From contig NZ_OCMF01000001.1 in assembly GCF_900215295.1 (NCBI RefSeq), forward strand, positions 186,001 through 250,000: a stretch of DNA of 64,000 bases. The letters run 5' to 3'. A model generated the notes under the pieces. That model saw only the letters and a program-made list of their open reading frames with translations. It searched no databases and was not told the DNA's origin. Of this stretch, positions 15,350-23,952 are shown piece after piece (position 1 is the stretch's first letter; each line of letters opens with the position of its first letter). This DNA comes from Salinimicrobium sediminis. Lineage in GTDB: Bacteria; Bacteroidota; Bacteroidia; Flavobacteriales; Flavobacteriaceae. The position numbers and the translations under genes were made by a program.

Positions 15350-16125
15350 TAGGAAAAGCTTTCAGGTTTTTTCTGAACAGGATTCCCCGGCCTTTGCTCA
15401 TCAGGCTGAGCTATTATATTAAACCCCTTTTCCTGCTCACGCTCCGCGGAAATAAATACACAGATCCCATCGATGGCCGAAGCTTCAGGAAATTCCTCCC
15501 TTACGGGTACGAACAACAGCGGGAGAATGTGCTCTCCCCTTCTACCCTTTCCCTGGAACGGCACCGGTTATTGTGGCTCTACCTGAAGGAACATACAGAT
15601 TTTTTTACCGCTCCTCATAAAGTGCTTCACTTTGCGCCGGAACAGGCTTTCTATTCCCGGTTTAAAAAGCTGAAAAATCTTAACTACACCACGACCGATC
15701 TCAATTCTCCCCTGGCCGATGTAAAAGCTGATATTTGCAATCTTCCGTTTGAGGATAATACCTTTGATTTTATTCTATGCAATCACGTGCTGGAGCATAT
15801 CCCGGACGACCATAAAGCAATGGCTGAACTTTACCGTATTTTAGGACCCGGAGGTACAGCTATTCTTCAAATTCCGCAAGACCTGCAGCGTGAGAAGACC
15901 TTTGAAGATAATTCAATTACAGACCCAAAGGAAAGAGCAAAGATCTTTGGTCAGTACGACCATGTAAGAGTGTATGGAAGAGATTTTTTTGAGCAGCTAA
16001 GGAAAACCGGCTTTCAAGTGGAAGAAGTGGATCTTACTTCCCGAATGGATCCAGGTTTTGTCGATAGATACAGGCTGGCCATAGGAGAGATCATTCCGGT
16101 GGCGAGGAAGTCTTTGGTTGATTAG
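15346..16125 (+). CDS. Class I SAM-dependent methyltransferase
   Basis: A 259-residue Rossmann-fold methyltransferase of the Methyltransf_11 type. FDFILCNHVLEHIPDDHKAM (motif post-II) and LGPGGTAILQIP (motif III) are clear. Motif I, usually a glycine-rich DxGxGxG, reads VLHFAPEQAFYSRF, which is typical of a subgroup found with glycosyltransferases and of uncertain substrate. About 90 residues precede the domain. Last gene of the tight HAD-map-NUMOD4 cluster. Confidence 0.8.
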   Translation: MIGKAFRFFLNRIPRPLLIRLSYYIKPLFLLTLRGNKYTDPIDGRSFRKFLPYGYEQQRENVLSPSTLSLERHRLLWLYLKEHTDFFTAPHKVLHFAPEQAFYSRFKKLKNLNYTTTDLNSPLADVKADICNLPFEDNTFDFILCNHVLEHIPDDHKAMAELYRILGPGGTAILQIPQDLQREKTFEDNSITDPKERAKIFGQYDHVRVYGRDFFEQLRKTGFQVEEVDLTSRMDPGFVDRYRLAIGEIIPVARKSLVD

Positions 16126-16341
16126 TTAATTGGGGATTGGTTAATAGTTGTGGGTTGCGGGTTGCGGTGAAAAAAAATACCCGGCACCGATTACAAATCC
16201 GCGCCATCGGGACCTGAATTACAAATTGTAATCGAAATTTAAACAACTGACGAAATTTTTCCCGGATGTTTGAAAATGTCAACTTTTTTATTTCCCCTGC
16301 CCACTCCTAACTTCTACTCACGAGGCACTGAGCACTGAAAA
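16126..16341. repeat. Intergenic repeat-rich spacer
   Basis: No gene. The phrase GTTAATTGGGGATTGG repeats the first bases of the window, followed by GGGTTGCGGGTTGCGG, a tandem 7-base unit. The right part contains GAGGCACTGAGCACTGAAA, again a short-unit repeat. Lies between two convergent genes. Confidence 0.5.
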
Positions 16342-17355
16342 TTACAAATTTGTCATCACCTCTTTAAAGCCAGGTGTGACAAACTCTTTCATTTCGCCAT
16401 CAAGCGCAGCATAAATAAAATAAACATCAATATTCTCCACCCGGGAAAGCATCATTTTTGAAAGGTCATATCCCATTGCCATAAATGCGGTAGCATAAGC
16501 ATCGGCTAAGGCACAATTTTCGGCAAGGACAGTTACACTGAGTAGATCGCTTTTTTGCGCAAAGCCGGTAAGGGGATTGATCGTATGCACGAACATGGTA
16601 TTGGTTTGAGGATCAAGACGGTGCTTCCGGTAATTGCCGGAGGTGGCCATAGCACGATCTTTAAGTTCTACTGCAGCAGTTAAAACTCTTTCCTCCTGTT
16701 GCTGGGGATCATCTATACCTACTGTCCAATAAGCTTCCTTAGAACGGTTCATGCCTTTTGCCAGCAATTCACCTCCAACTTCTATCAGATAGTCTTCAAC
16801 TCCCTTCGAATCCAAATAATGACCAACAAGATCTATAGCATAACCTTTGGCAATAGCATTAAAATCCAGGTAAACTTCGGGGCTTGCTTTAATGACCTTA
16901 TTACCCTTTAGTTGCAGCTTATCAAAACCTACATATTGCATAAGGGAATCAATGGTCACCGAATCTATGATCTTGGGACCTGTTTCAGGACCAAAGCCAT
17001 ATTGATTGACCAAATCACCCACAGTAGGATCAAAATAGCCATTGCTTTCCTGGTAAACTTCTTCAGCTAACAGATATACCTCCCTGAAAAGAGAATCCAC
17101 TACTACTGTACTGTCGCCACGGTTAAGACGGGAAATATCGGAGGATTCCCTGTAGGTGCTCATGGAGCTGTTCACTCTCTCAAAAATAGAGTCTAAAGCC
17201 TTGTTCAGCTTGAGATCCTTGGGAGCATAGTACTTAATATTATAGGTAGTTCCCAGAGCTTCTCCCCCTGCCGATCTTTCTTCGGGTCCAGGGTTGCAGG
17301 AAATAAATAATAAAACAGAAAAGATAGGAACAATAACGGGTCTCAAAAATGTCAT
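16342..17355 (-). CDS. apbE: FAD:protein FMN transferase
   Basis: Attaches FMN through a phosphoester bond to threonines in NqrB and NqrC in the periplasm, using FAD. The 337-residue protein has a lipoprotein signal (Cys20 in FISCNPG), GEALGTTYNIKYY near the N-terminus of the mature domain, MSTYRESSDISRLNR (FAD-binding region), GGELLAKG, and ALADAYATAFMAMG (metal site region) near 285-298. Its place just after the nqr operon, with its substrates encoded upstream, fits the role well. Confidence 0.94.
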   Translation of the reverse strand: MTFLRPVIVPIFSVLLFISCNPGPEERSAGGEALGTTYNIKYYAPKDLKLNKALDSIFERVNSSMSTYRESSDISRLNRGDSTVVVDSLFREVYLLAEEVYQESNGYFDPTVGDLVNQYGFGPETGPKIIDSVTIDSLMQYVGFDKLQLKGNKVIKASPEVYLDFNAIAKGYAIDLVGHYLDSKGVEDYLIEVGGELLAKGMNRSKEAYWTVGIDDPQQQEERVLTAAVELKDRAMATSGNYRKHRLDPQTNTMFVHTINPLTGFAQKSDLLSVTVLAENCALADAYATAFMAMGYDLSKMMLSRVENIDVYFIYAALDGEMKEFVTPGFKEVMTNL

Positions 17356-17357
17356 TT

Positions 17358-17714
17358 TTAGATCTCTTTTAATCCGGGGTAATTTACAACGTAATCTTCT
17401 GAACTTGATACAGGTAGTTCATAATCTTTGGAATTGGCCAGGCCAACTCCGGCATAAAAGGTCCTGGCTTCAAATTTTAGAGCATGTTGTTTGACCGATT
17501 CCAGGAAGATCATATCCACCTCCCGCGGGTCGTATGGATATTCTATCGCCCTCACAATTACAAAGTGCAGCTTCTTGTCTTTAAGAGCAACGAACTGCGG
17601 ATCTTTCTTGAAATCACTATTCACTCCAAGAAATTCATATCCCTGATCTTCCAGGTCCTTTCCCACGATGTTCATCGCCAAATTATGTAATTCCTGATCT
17701 GTCAATTGCGGCAT
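17358..17714 (-). CDS. NQR-associated small protein, cysteine-free, function unknown
   Basis: About 118 residues, no cysteine, no signal peptide and no membrane segment, so a cytosolic protein. It is not NqrM (which is cysteine-rich and membrane-bound). The pattern GYEFLGVN...PQFVALKDKKLHFVIVRA recalls the core of the UPF0102/PD-(D/E)XK nuclease fold, but the catalytic Asp and E-x-K positions would read Gln/Pro and I-V-R, so it would be inactive. I prefer the ATG at 17714, because the GTG at 17720 overlaps a TAATTTTG promoter element. It lies 2 bases before apbE and so is probably co-expressed with it. Confidence 0.6.
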   Translation of the reverse strand: MPQLTDQELHNLAMNIVGKDLEDQGYEFLGVNSDFKKDPQFVALKDKKLHFVIVRAIEYPYDPREVDMIFLESVKQHALKFEARTFYAGVGLANSKDYELPVSSSEDYVVNYPGLKEI

Positions 17715-17719
17715 AGGCA

Positions 17720-17748
17720 CAAAATTACCTCATTTTTTGAAAAGATGT
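17720..17748 (-). promoter_or_regulatory. Promoter for the small NQR-associated gene and apbE
   Basis: On the minus strand TAATTTTG (17727-17720) fits the -7 consensus, and a TTG lies 22 bases upstream of it, a permitted -33 distance. The likely transcription start nearly coincides with the ATG at 17714, so the mRNA may be leaderless. Confidence 0.55.
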
Positions 17749-17762
17749 TCAAACTTAAACAA

Positions 17763-17789
17763 AAACAGCTGCCAAAAGGCAGCTGTTTT
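17763..17789 (-). terminator. Terminator after nqrF
   Basis: Stem AAACAGCTGCC / GGCAGCTGTTT with a four-base loop, followed on the minus strand by a T-rich run. It separates nqrABCDEF from the downstream small gene and apbE. Confidence 0.8.
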
Positions 17790-17808
17790 ATCTATAATTT
17801 GCTTTAGA

Positions 17809-19098
17809 TTATCCTCCAAAGTCATCAAATCTTACATTTTCTGGCGGTACCCCAAAGTCTTCGGCCATTTTTTCAACAGCTTTGTTCATTAATGGTGGTC
17901 CACAGAAGTAGAATTCTATTTCTTCCGGTTCATCGTGATGGCTCAGATAATTATCGATCACCACCTGGTGAATGAAGCCCACAAATCCATCTCCTTCTCC
18001 TTCAATTCCATCTTTTACTTTCCAATTGTCTTCTTCAAGAGGTTCAGAAAGGGCGATGTAGAATTTAAAGTTAGGGAAATCTCTTTCCAGAGCTCTAAAA
18101 TGTTCAGTATAGAAAAGTTCTCTTTTTGAACGTCCACCATACCAGTAAGTCACTTTTCGTCCTGTCTTAAGGGTTCTGAAAAGGTGATACAGGTGAGAAC
18201 GCATTGGAGCCATCCCGGCACCACCACCTACGTAAAGCATTTCGGCATCGCTGTGGTTGATAAAGAATTCTCCATAAGGCCCTGATATAGTTACCTTATC
18301 TCCTTTTTTCTGATTAAAGATATAAGAAGAAGCGATACCTGGGTTTACAGACATCCAGTCATTCTTTGCACGGTCCCATGGCGGAGTCGCAACACGAACG
18401 TTAAGCATGATCCTTCTTCCTTCAGCAGGGTAAGAAGCCATAGAGTACGCTCTTTCCACGATCTCAGGGTTTTTCATTACCAAAGGCCACAGGTTGAATT
18501 TATCCCACTCCAGTTTGAACTTATCGGGTTCTCCCGGGTGTTCTTCAGGGTGAGCTTCAATATCCATATCGGAATATTTTACTTCACACTTAGGAATTTC
18601 GATCTGAATATATCCACCGGCTTTGTAGTCCATATCTTCAGGAATTTCAACAACGAATTCCTTGATAAAAGATGCCACGTTATAGTTACTTACTACAGTT
18701 GCCGTCCATTTTTTAATTCCAAAGACTTCTTCAGGAATAGTGATCTTCATATCCTGCTTCACCTTCACCTGACATCCAAGACGCCATCCGTCGGCAATTT
18801 CCTTACGGGTAAAGTGGGGCTCTTCAGTAGGAAGGATAGTCCCCCCTCCTTCAGAAACAATACATTTACACTGTATACAGGTTCCACCTCCACCACAGGC
18901 AGATGGCAGGAACAGTTTATTTTCACCAAGAGTAGAAAGAAGAGTTCCTCCCGATCCTACTTCAAGATCCTTTTCATTATTAATGTTGATCGTTACCGGT
19001 CCCGATGGCATTAATTTAGCCTTTGCTCCCAAAAGAACAGCAACCAGAATTAAAATAAGGACTAAAAATACAATTACACTTGCTACGATTACTTCCAT
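17809..19098 (-). CDS. nqrF: Na+-translocating NADH:quinone reductase subunit F
   Basis: The electron entry subunit: oxidises NADH and passes electrons through FAD and a [2Fe-2S] cluster to the membrane part of the Na+ pump. The 429 residues contain one N-terminal membrane helix (about 4-24), a plant-type ferredoxin domain with Cys68, Cys74, Cys77 and Cys109 ([12 protein letters not shown] and RLGCQV), then FAD-binding (RAYSMASYP) and NADH-binding ([15 protein letters not shown]) domains. Last gene of the operon before the terminator. Confidence 0.97.
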   Translation of the reverse strand: MEVIVASVIVFLVLILILVAVLLGAKAKLMPSGPVTININNEKDLEVGSGGTLLSTLGENKLFLPSACGGGGTCIQCKCIVSEGGGTILPTEEPHFTRKEIADGWRLGCQVKVKQDMKITIPEEVFGIKKWTATVVSNYNVASFIKEFVVEIPEDMDYKAGGYIQIEIPKCEVKYSDMDIEAHPEEHPGEPDKFKLEWDKFNLWPLVMKNPEIVERAYSMASYPAEGRRIMLNVRVATPPWDRAKNDWMSVNPGIASSYIFNQKKGDKVTISGPYGEFFINHSDAEMLYVGGGAGMAPMRSHLYHLFRTLKTGRKVTYWYGGRSKRELFYTEHFRALERDFPNFKFYIALSEPLEEDNWKVKDGIEGEGDGFVGFIHQVVIDNYLSHHDEPEEIEFYFCGPPLMNKAVEKMAEDFGVPPENVRFDDFGG

Positions 19099-19107
19099 TA
19101 CTTCTCT

Positions 19108-19722
19108 CTATAATTTAATTCCCATGAAACTCATGAATCCCAGGGCCATAAGCCCGGTGATGATAAAGGTGATCCCCAATCCTTTCAAGGGAGCAGGAAC
19201 ATTTGAATAAGTGATCTTTTCTCTAATGGCAGCAATACCTAGGATCGCAAGGAACCAACCGATCCCACTTCCCAGACCGTAAGTAGCGGCATATCCAATT
19301 CCCGGGAAATCCTTTTGTTGCATGAACAATGCTCCTCCAAGAATTGCACAGTTTACCGCGATCAAAGGAAGGAAGATCCCAAGTGCTCCATAAAGTGCAG
19401 GGGCGAATTTCTCAACTACCATTTCTACCAGCTGTACCATCGCAGCAATTACTGCAATGAACATGATAAAACTTAAGAAACTAAGGTCAATGCTGGCGTA
19501 TTCTTCGTTAAGCCAGCTTAGTGCTCCAGGTCTTAAAAGATATTTATCGAGTAAGAAGTTAATAGGTACAGTAATAGACAAAACGAAGATCACCGCGGCA
19601 CCTAATCCAACTCCTGTTTTAACTGTTTTGGATACTGCAAGGTACGAGCACATTCCCAGGAAGTATGCAAAGATCATATTCTCGATGAAGATGCTCTGTA
19701 CGAATAAATTTATATAATCCAT
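19108..19722 (-). CDS. nqrE: Na+-translocating NADH:quinone reductase subunit E
   Basis: An integral membrane subunit with six helices, 204 residues, homologous to RnfA. Together with NqrD it encloses a membrane iron centre and forms part of the Na+ path. The start [25 protein letters not shown], with its conserved Cys, and the later [13 protein letters not shown] with its Cys, correspond to the cysteines that bind the iron centre with NqrD. Lies 9 bases before nqrF. Confidence 0.95.
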   Translation of the reverse strand: MDYINLFVQSIFIENMIFAYFLGMCSYLAVSKTVKTGVGLGAAVIFVLSITVPINFLLDKYLLRPGALSWLNEEYASIDLSFLSFIMFIAVIAAMVQLVEMVVEKFAPALYGALGIFLPLIAVNCAILGGALFMQQKDFPGIGYAATYGLGSGIGWFLAILGIAAIREKITYSNVPAPLKGLGITFIITGLMALGFMSFMGIKL

Positions 19723-19747
19723 AGTCGAATATTTTGTTGTTTACAGA

Positions 19748-20503
19748 TTAGGCTTCAATTAATTTTCTGTTCCTTGCCCTTTGTACCCAGATAATAATAC
19801 CTACTACAATAAGGGCCATAGGTGAAAGAAGCATCAATCCATTATTTTCATAACCAAAAGCGTATAGCCCGGTTGATTCTGCAAGAGTTGCCCCTTTATG
19901 TCCAAGAACCTCGTATCCGAATAATTTTCCGGCTCCAAGAAGTTCTCTAAAGAAAGCTACAATGATAAGGATAAGACCATATCCTGCTGCGTTCCCGATT
20001 CCGTCAAGGAAGGATTTGTAAACTCCGTTTCCAAGAGCGAAGGCTTCAAGCCGCCCCATCACAATACAGTTGGTAATGATAAGTCCGATGAATACCGAAA
20101 GCTGCTTACTCACGTCATAGGCATACGCTCTTAACACCTGATCAACAAGTGCCACCAATGAAGCCACAACTACCAGCTGTACGATAATCCTGATCCTGTT
20201 TGGAATCATGTTCCTTAAGGCTGAAATGATCATGTTACTAAAAGCCATTACTGCCATTACCGCAATTGCCATAACAATTGCCGGTTCCAGCTGAACGGTG
20301 ATCGCAAGTGCCGAACATATCCCCAGTACCTGTACGGTAATTGGGTTGTCATCATCTAAAGGATCTGTAAGTAACTTCCTGTTTGCTTTTGATAAGAAAT
20401 GCTCCTTTTCCTCTGAATCTGAAAGGAAGAGGATCATTGCATCTTTCTTTTCCTGGTCCACCTCAGCGCTATGCTCAGGTTTGTTATTTTTTTCCTGTGC
20501 CAT
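19748..20503 (-). CDS. nqrD: Na+-translocating NADH:quinone reductase subunit D, N-terminally extended
   Basis: Membrane subunit homologous to RnfE. The conserved core starts at about residue 50 ([20 protein letters not shown]) and contains [18 protein letters not shown], with both iron-centre cysteines. At 251 residues it is some 40 longer than the approximately 210 of Vibrio NqrD. The additional residues are a charged, lysine/glutamate-rich N-terminus; an internal Met23 could be the real start, but the ATG at 20503 has 5 bases between it and nqrC and the extension reads as normal coding sequence. Confidence 0.92.
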   Translation of the reverse strand: MAQEKNNKPEHSAEVDQEKKDAMILFLSDSEEKEHFLSKANRKLLTDPLDDDNPITVQVLGICSALAITVQLEPAIVMAIAVMAVMAFSNMIISALRNMIPNRIRIIVQLVVVASLVALVDQVLRAYAYDVSKQLSVFIGLIITNCIVMGRLEAFALGNGVYKSFLDGIGNAAGYGLILIIVAFFRELLGAGKLFGYEVLGHKGATLAESTGLYAFGYENNGLMLLSPMALIVVGIIIWVQRARNRKLIEA

Positions 20504-20508
20504 AATTC

Positions 20509-21249
20509 TTAATTATTTGCAACGTTTACTTCAGTTTTGCTCTTGAAATAAGGCAGGTAATGTTTCAACCTTTCAGAGATCATATCACTAACACCGTCTC
20601 CCGTGATCGTTGCCCCGGAAATAGCGTCTACCTTATTATCATCTTTTGATGTACTGGTATTTCCTTTTACAACAGAAACGCCAATAAGCTCTCCATTATC
20701 ATTAAATATCTTCTCATCGGTAAAACGCTGCCTGAACCATTCCTGGGTAATTTCGGCACCCAGCCCCGGAGTTTCCCCAAGGTGATCGAACACTGCACCT
20801 TTGATGGTGTTCACATCCTCCTGTAAGGAAATGTATCCAAAAATAGCATTCCAAAGACCTGCTCCTCTAAGCGGAATAATATAATAGGTCTCCCCTTCTA
20901 CCTCGGCTATATATAGCGGGAAGTTCTGTTCTTCGGGAGTACGTTTGATCTCTTTTGCAAGATCCACGTCAAAGGCATTGACACCTTCTTTTTCCTGACC
21001 TTCATTATTAAGAACGATCTGCTCCTTAATATATTCGTTGAACAAGGCTTCTGCCCCTGCCCTGTCGGTTTGGACACCTACAGTGGCAAGAATGTTCTGC
21101 ATTTTCTCCTGGCGGGCATTCTCATATTGCATTGGCTGCAAAGAAGTAGCCGCAAAGGCCAGTACCACTCCCACCACAATCACCATTACTATAGCAAAGA
21201 TGAATGTATAGGAATTGGAATTCGTCTTATTTACTGCTTTCTCTTCCAT
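20509..21249 (-). CDS. nqrC: Na+-translocating NADH:quinone reductase subunit C
   Basis: Periplasmic-facing flavoprotein with one N-terminal membrane helix (about 13-34). 246 residues. The covalent FMN site is [14 protein letters not shown], where the Thr of SGAT receives FMN from ApbE. The [11 protein letters not shown] segment (about 168-178) is also family-typical. Sits 2 bases after nqrB. Confidence 0.96.
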   Translation of the reverse strand: MEEKAVNKTNSNSYTFIFAIVMVIVVGVVLAFAATSLQPMQYENARQEKMQNILATVGVQTDRAGAEALFNEYIKEQIVLNNEGQEKEGVNAFDVDLAKEIKRTPEEQNFPLYIAEVEGETYYIIPLRGAGLWNAIFGYISLQEDVNTIKGAVFDHLGETPGLGAEITQEWFRQRFTDEKIFNDNGELIGVSVVKGNTSTSKDDNKVDAISGATITGDGVSDMISERLKHYLPYFKSKTEVNVANN

Positions 21250-21251
21250 AA

Positions 21252-22436
21252 CTAAACTGCCGTATTAATTTGTGCGTTAATACCCTCATTCTTTCTTTTC
21301 AATCTTCGCTTAATATTTGCCTGGATCACATAATGATCGATGGTTGGTGCAAATACGTTCATCAAAAGAATTGCAAGCATCACTCCTTCGGGATAAGCCG
21401 GGTTAAATACCCTGATCATTACAGAAAAGAATCCTATTAAAAATCCGTAGATCCATTTCCCTTTTAAAGTTTGCGATGCAGATACAGGATCTGTTGCCAT
21501 ATAAACGATACCAAAGGCAAGACCTCCCACTATAAGGTGGTTATACCATGGGAAGTTTGTCAAAGCATTTCCTTCAACACCCATCATAGGAAGAGCATTA
21601 AAGATCAATCCCATTGCAGCTGCGCCTATGACGGCACTCAACATGATCCTCCAGCTACCTACTTTCGTAAAGATGAGGAACAAAGCGCCCAATAGGCATA
21701 ATACCGCAGAGGTTTCTGAAACCGATCCGGGAATAAGACCCATGAACATATCCATGCTGTCATATTCTACAGGCTGGCCGGCTGCAAGAGTTCCTAAAAT
21801 AGTTTCTCCCGATACCCCATCAACTTTAGCAGCATTCATTACCCACACCTGGTTTCCAGACATGTATGTCGGGTAAGCAAAGAAGGCAAAAGCACGCGCT
21901 GTAAGCGCAGGGTTAAGAATGTTCATTCCCGTTCCCCCAAAAGCCTCTTTTCCAATGATCACCGCAAAAACAACAGAGATAGCAAGCATCCAAAGAGGTA
22001 AACCAACAGGCATGATCATTGGGATCAAAAGTCCTGTTACCAGGTAACCTTCGTTTACTTCATGCCCTCTAAAAATGGCAAAGGCGAATTCGATTCCAAG
22101 TCCCACCGCATAAGATACCACGATCATTGGCAGGATCTCCAAAGCTCCATGTCCAAAAGCATCCCAGAAATCAACTTCGGGCTGAATTTGCTTCAGGTAC
22201 TGGTATCCCGTATTCCACATACTGAAAAGCAGTACCGGAATAAGAGCAATAACCACAGTGATCATCACTCTTTTTAAATCTACAGCATCCCTAATATGAG
22301 CTCCTTTTTGGGTGGTATGATTTGGAGTATAAAGAAAAGTATCCAAAGCGTTGATCGCCGGGGAATACTTCTCAAGTTTCTTCCCTTTTGCAAAGGGCTC
22401 TTTAAATTTATCTAATTTTTGTCTAATCCATTCCAT
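21252..22436 (-). CDS. nqrB: Na+-translocating NADH:quinone reductase subunit B
   Basis: Largest membrane subunit, 394 residues, about ten helices; binds riboflavin and covalent FMN and carries the main Na+ channel. The flavinylation site is seen as VDGVSGETILG (about 213-223), an SGxT form of the ApbE motif with Glu where Ala is usual. GGTGMNILNPALTARAFAFFAYP is a strongly conserved core segment. 10 bases downstream of nqrA. Confidence 0.95.
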   Translation of the reverse strand: MEWIRQKLDKFKEPFAKGKKLEKYSPAINALDTFLYTPNHTTQKGAHIRDAVDLKRVMITVVIALIPVLLFSMWNTGYQYLKQIQPEVDFWDAFGHGALEILPMIVVSYAVGLGIEFAFAIFRGHEVNEGYLVTGLLIPMIMPVGLPLWMLAISVVFAVIIGKEAFGGTGMNILNPALTARAFAFFAYPTYMSGNQVWVMNAAKVDGVSGETILGTLAAGQPVEYDSMDMFMGLIPGSVSETSAVLCLLGALFLIFTKVGSWRIMLSAVIGAAAMGLIFNALPMMGVEGNALTNFPWYNHLIVGGLAFGIVYMATDPVSASQTLKGKWIYGFLIGFFSVMIRVFNPAYPEGVMLAILLMNVFAPTIDHYVIQANIKRRLKRKNEGINAQINTAV

Positions 22437-22446
22437 AGTAAATAGT

Positions 22447-23793
22447 TTATCCTACTTCGGTGATCATAAGATCCAGCCCTAATCGTATTATTTCTTGTGC
22501 CTCTATTTTTGAAGTATTCACGTAATCTATCAGCGCAAAATCTTCAGGAGCTACTTCATAGATCCCAAGATTTTCCATTTTTTCGATATCGGCACCCATG
22601 CAGGCCTTCAATAACTGCATAGGAAAAAGATCCATTGGCAAAACCTCTTCCATTTCCCCTGTAACCACAAGAGCTCTCTCCTCCCCATGAAGGTTGGTAT
22701 TCACCTCGTATTTCCTTTTAGGAAACATCCAGGTTAGGGAGGTTCGGGAATTAGAAGGAATATTATTATAGGTAAAAGGCAGCCAACCAAACATACGATA
22801 CTGGTTACCTTCAGGAATAAGGGTTAATTCATTGGGAAAGAATCCGAGATATTGATCCCTGTTCACCTGGGTTCCTGTAAGTACATCTCCCGAAATGATC
22901 CTTACATCTTTTGTTGAAACATCTCCAATAAGTTCTGCAACAGGAGCTCCAATTATGGTTCTGTAGTATTTTCTATCCTTAGCTTCACTTCCGCATACAG
23001 CAACTGTACGAACAGCTGTAAATCTTCCGGTTAGGAAAAGATCTCCAATATTCGCGACATCTTCCGGTTTTATGGTCCAAACTCTTTCCCCGGCATTAAT
23101 CGGGTCGATCTTGTGGATCTGCACTCCAACATTGGCAGCTGGATGTGGCCCAAAAACCTTGTGGATCTCTACATTTTGAAGACCACTAAAAGTACCGGCG
23201 CCATTACCTGGAACAGAAACATGTACTTTTCCGGGAGTCAACCTTGAAAGCGCATTAAGTCCTGCCTGAAAAGCATCCAGACGATCTTTAAGAATAAATT
23301 CAACATCTGCAGAAAGTGGGGCGGTATTTAAAGCCGAAACGAAAATAGCTTTAGGCGTATCCTTTGGATCGGCAGGAATATCATAAGGGCGTTGGTTTAG
23401 AAAAGCTCCACCACCGCTCTCAAGAATTCTTGCTTTTACAGCATCTGCATCGGCAGAAAGTGGATCCATGGTGCCGAATTCACGATAGGAATCTGAAGCA
23501 TCTGCTTCGATCACCACCTCAAGAATACGGCGTTTTTCTCCCCTTTTAATCTCCTTTAAAGTTCCGCTAACCGGGGATGTGAATCGTACCTCTCCTGTAT
23601 ATTTGGAAAAGAAAAGCTCATCACCTGCTTGTACTTTTGCCCCTTCTTTTACAACCATCTTTGGGATCACCGCATGAAAATCTGGCGGTTTAACAGCGTA
23701 AGTTTTAAAGCGGGACGCATCAACAAGGACTTTCTCGGCTTCCCCCTTAAGGCGAAGCGTCAATCCTTTGTTTATTCGAATGTCATTGGACAT
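22447..23793 (-). CDS. nqrA: Na+-translocating NADH:quinone reductase subunit A
   Basis: Peripheral cytoplasmic subunit, 448 residues, that interacts with ubiquinone/menaquinone and NqrB. The N-terminal biotinyl-like/barrel-sandwich part (HAVIPKMVVKEGAKVQAGDELFF) and the SLBB-like region around 250-330 (FLTGRF, RIISGDVLTGTQV) are recognisable. First gene of the six-gene operon; a promoter with both elements is seen upstream at 23828-23860. Confidence 0.95.
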   Translation of the reverse strand: MSNDIRINKGLTLRLKGEAEKVLVDASRFKTYAVKPPDFHAVIPKMVVKEGAKVQAGDELFFSKYTGEVRFTSPVSGTLKEIKRGEKRRILEVVIEADASDSYREFGTMDPLSADADAVKARILESGGGAFLNQRPYDIPADPKDTPKAIFVSALNTAPLSADVEFILKDRLDAFQAGLNALSRLTPGKVHVSVPGNGAGTFSGLQNVEIHKVFGPHPAANVGVQIHKIDPINAGERVWTIKPEDVANIGDLFLTGRFTAVRTVAVCGSEAKDRKYYRTIIGAPVAELIGDVSTKDVRIISGDVLTGTQVNRDQYLGFFPNELTLIPEGNQYRMFGWLPFTYNNIPSNSRTSLTWMFPKRKYEVNTNLHGEERALVVTGEMEEVLPMDLFPMQLLKACMGADIEKMENLGIYEVAPEDFALIDYVNTSKIEAQEIIRLGLDLMITEVG

Positions 23794-23827
23794 AGGATGA
23801 AGTGTTAAAATTTCATTTAAAATCGGG

Positions 23828-23860
23828 CAAATTTACTCATTTCCCACCCATACTTCCCAA
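23828..23860 (-). promoter_or_regulatory. nqr operon promoter
   Basis: On the minus strand TTG (23860-23858), 22 bases, then TAAATTTG (23835-23828), a full match to the Bacteroidota TTG / TAnnTTTG pattern, about 35 bases before the nqrA ATG. Confidence 0.65.
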
Positions 23861-23952
23861 TTAAAAGTAAAATAATTCCTCCCCCTAATTGTTAAAGTGA
23901 GGAAATAATGATGGTAATCAGTTTTTCAGTATCTTTAAATTTATTTTCATGC

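Noticed and set aside
14786-16125. Restriction-modification system (HNH nuclease plus methyltransferase)
   Set aside because: The methyltransferase lacks DNA-methylase motifs such as DPPY or the PCQ type, and the HNH-like protein has a homing-type architecture; the pair sits in a housekeeping cluster.
17358-17714. Naming the small NQR-linked gene nqrM or nqrF
   Set aside because: It has no cysteines, no membrane helix and no ferredoxin or flavin motif, so neither name fits.
17715-17720. GTG at 17720 as start of the small NQR-linked gene
   Set aside because: The GTG shares a base with the promoter's -7 element; the ATG at 17714 is the more reasonable start.
23908-23952. ATG at 23908 as start of the Plug gene
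   Set aside because: It adds 15 residues in front of a clear signal peptide, and a TATCTTTA promoter-like element (23930-23937) lies inside that stretch.
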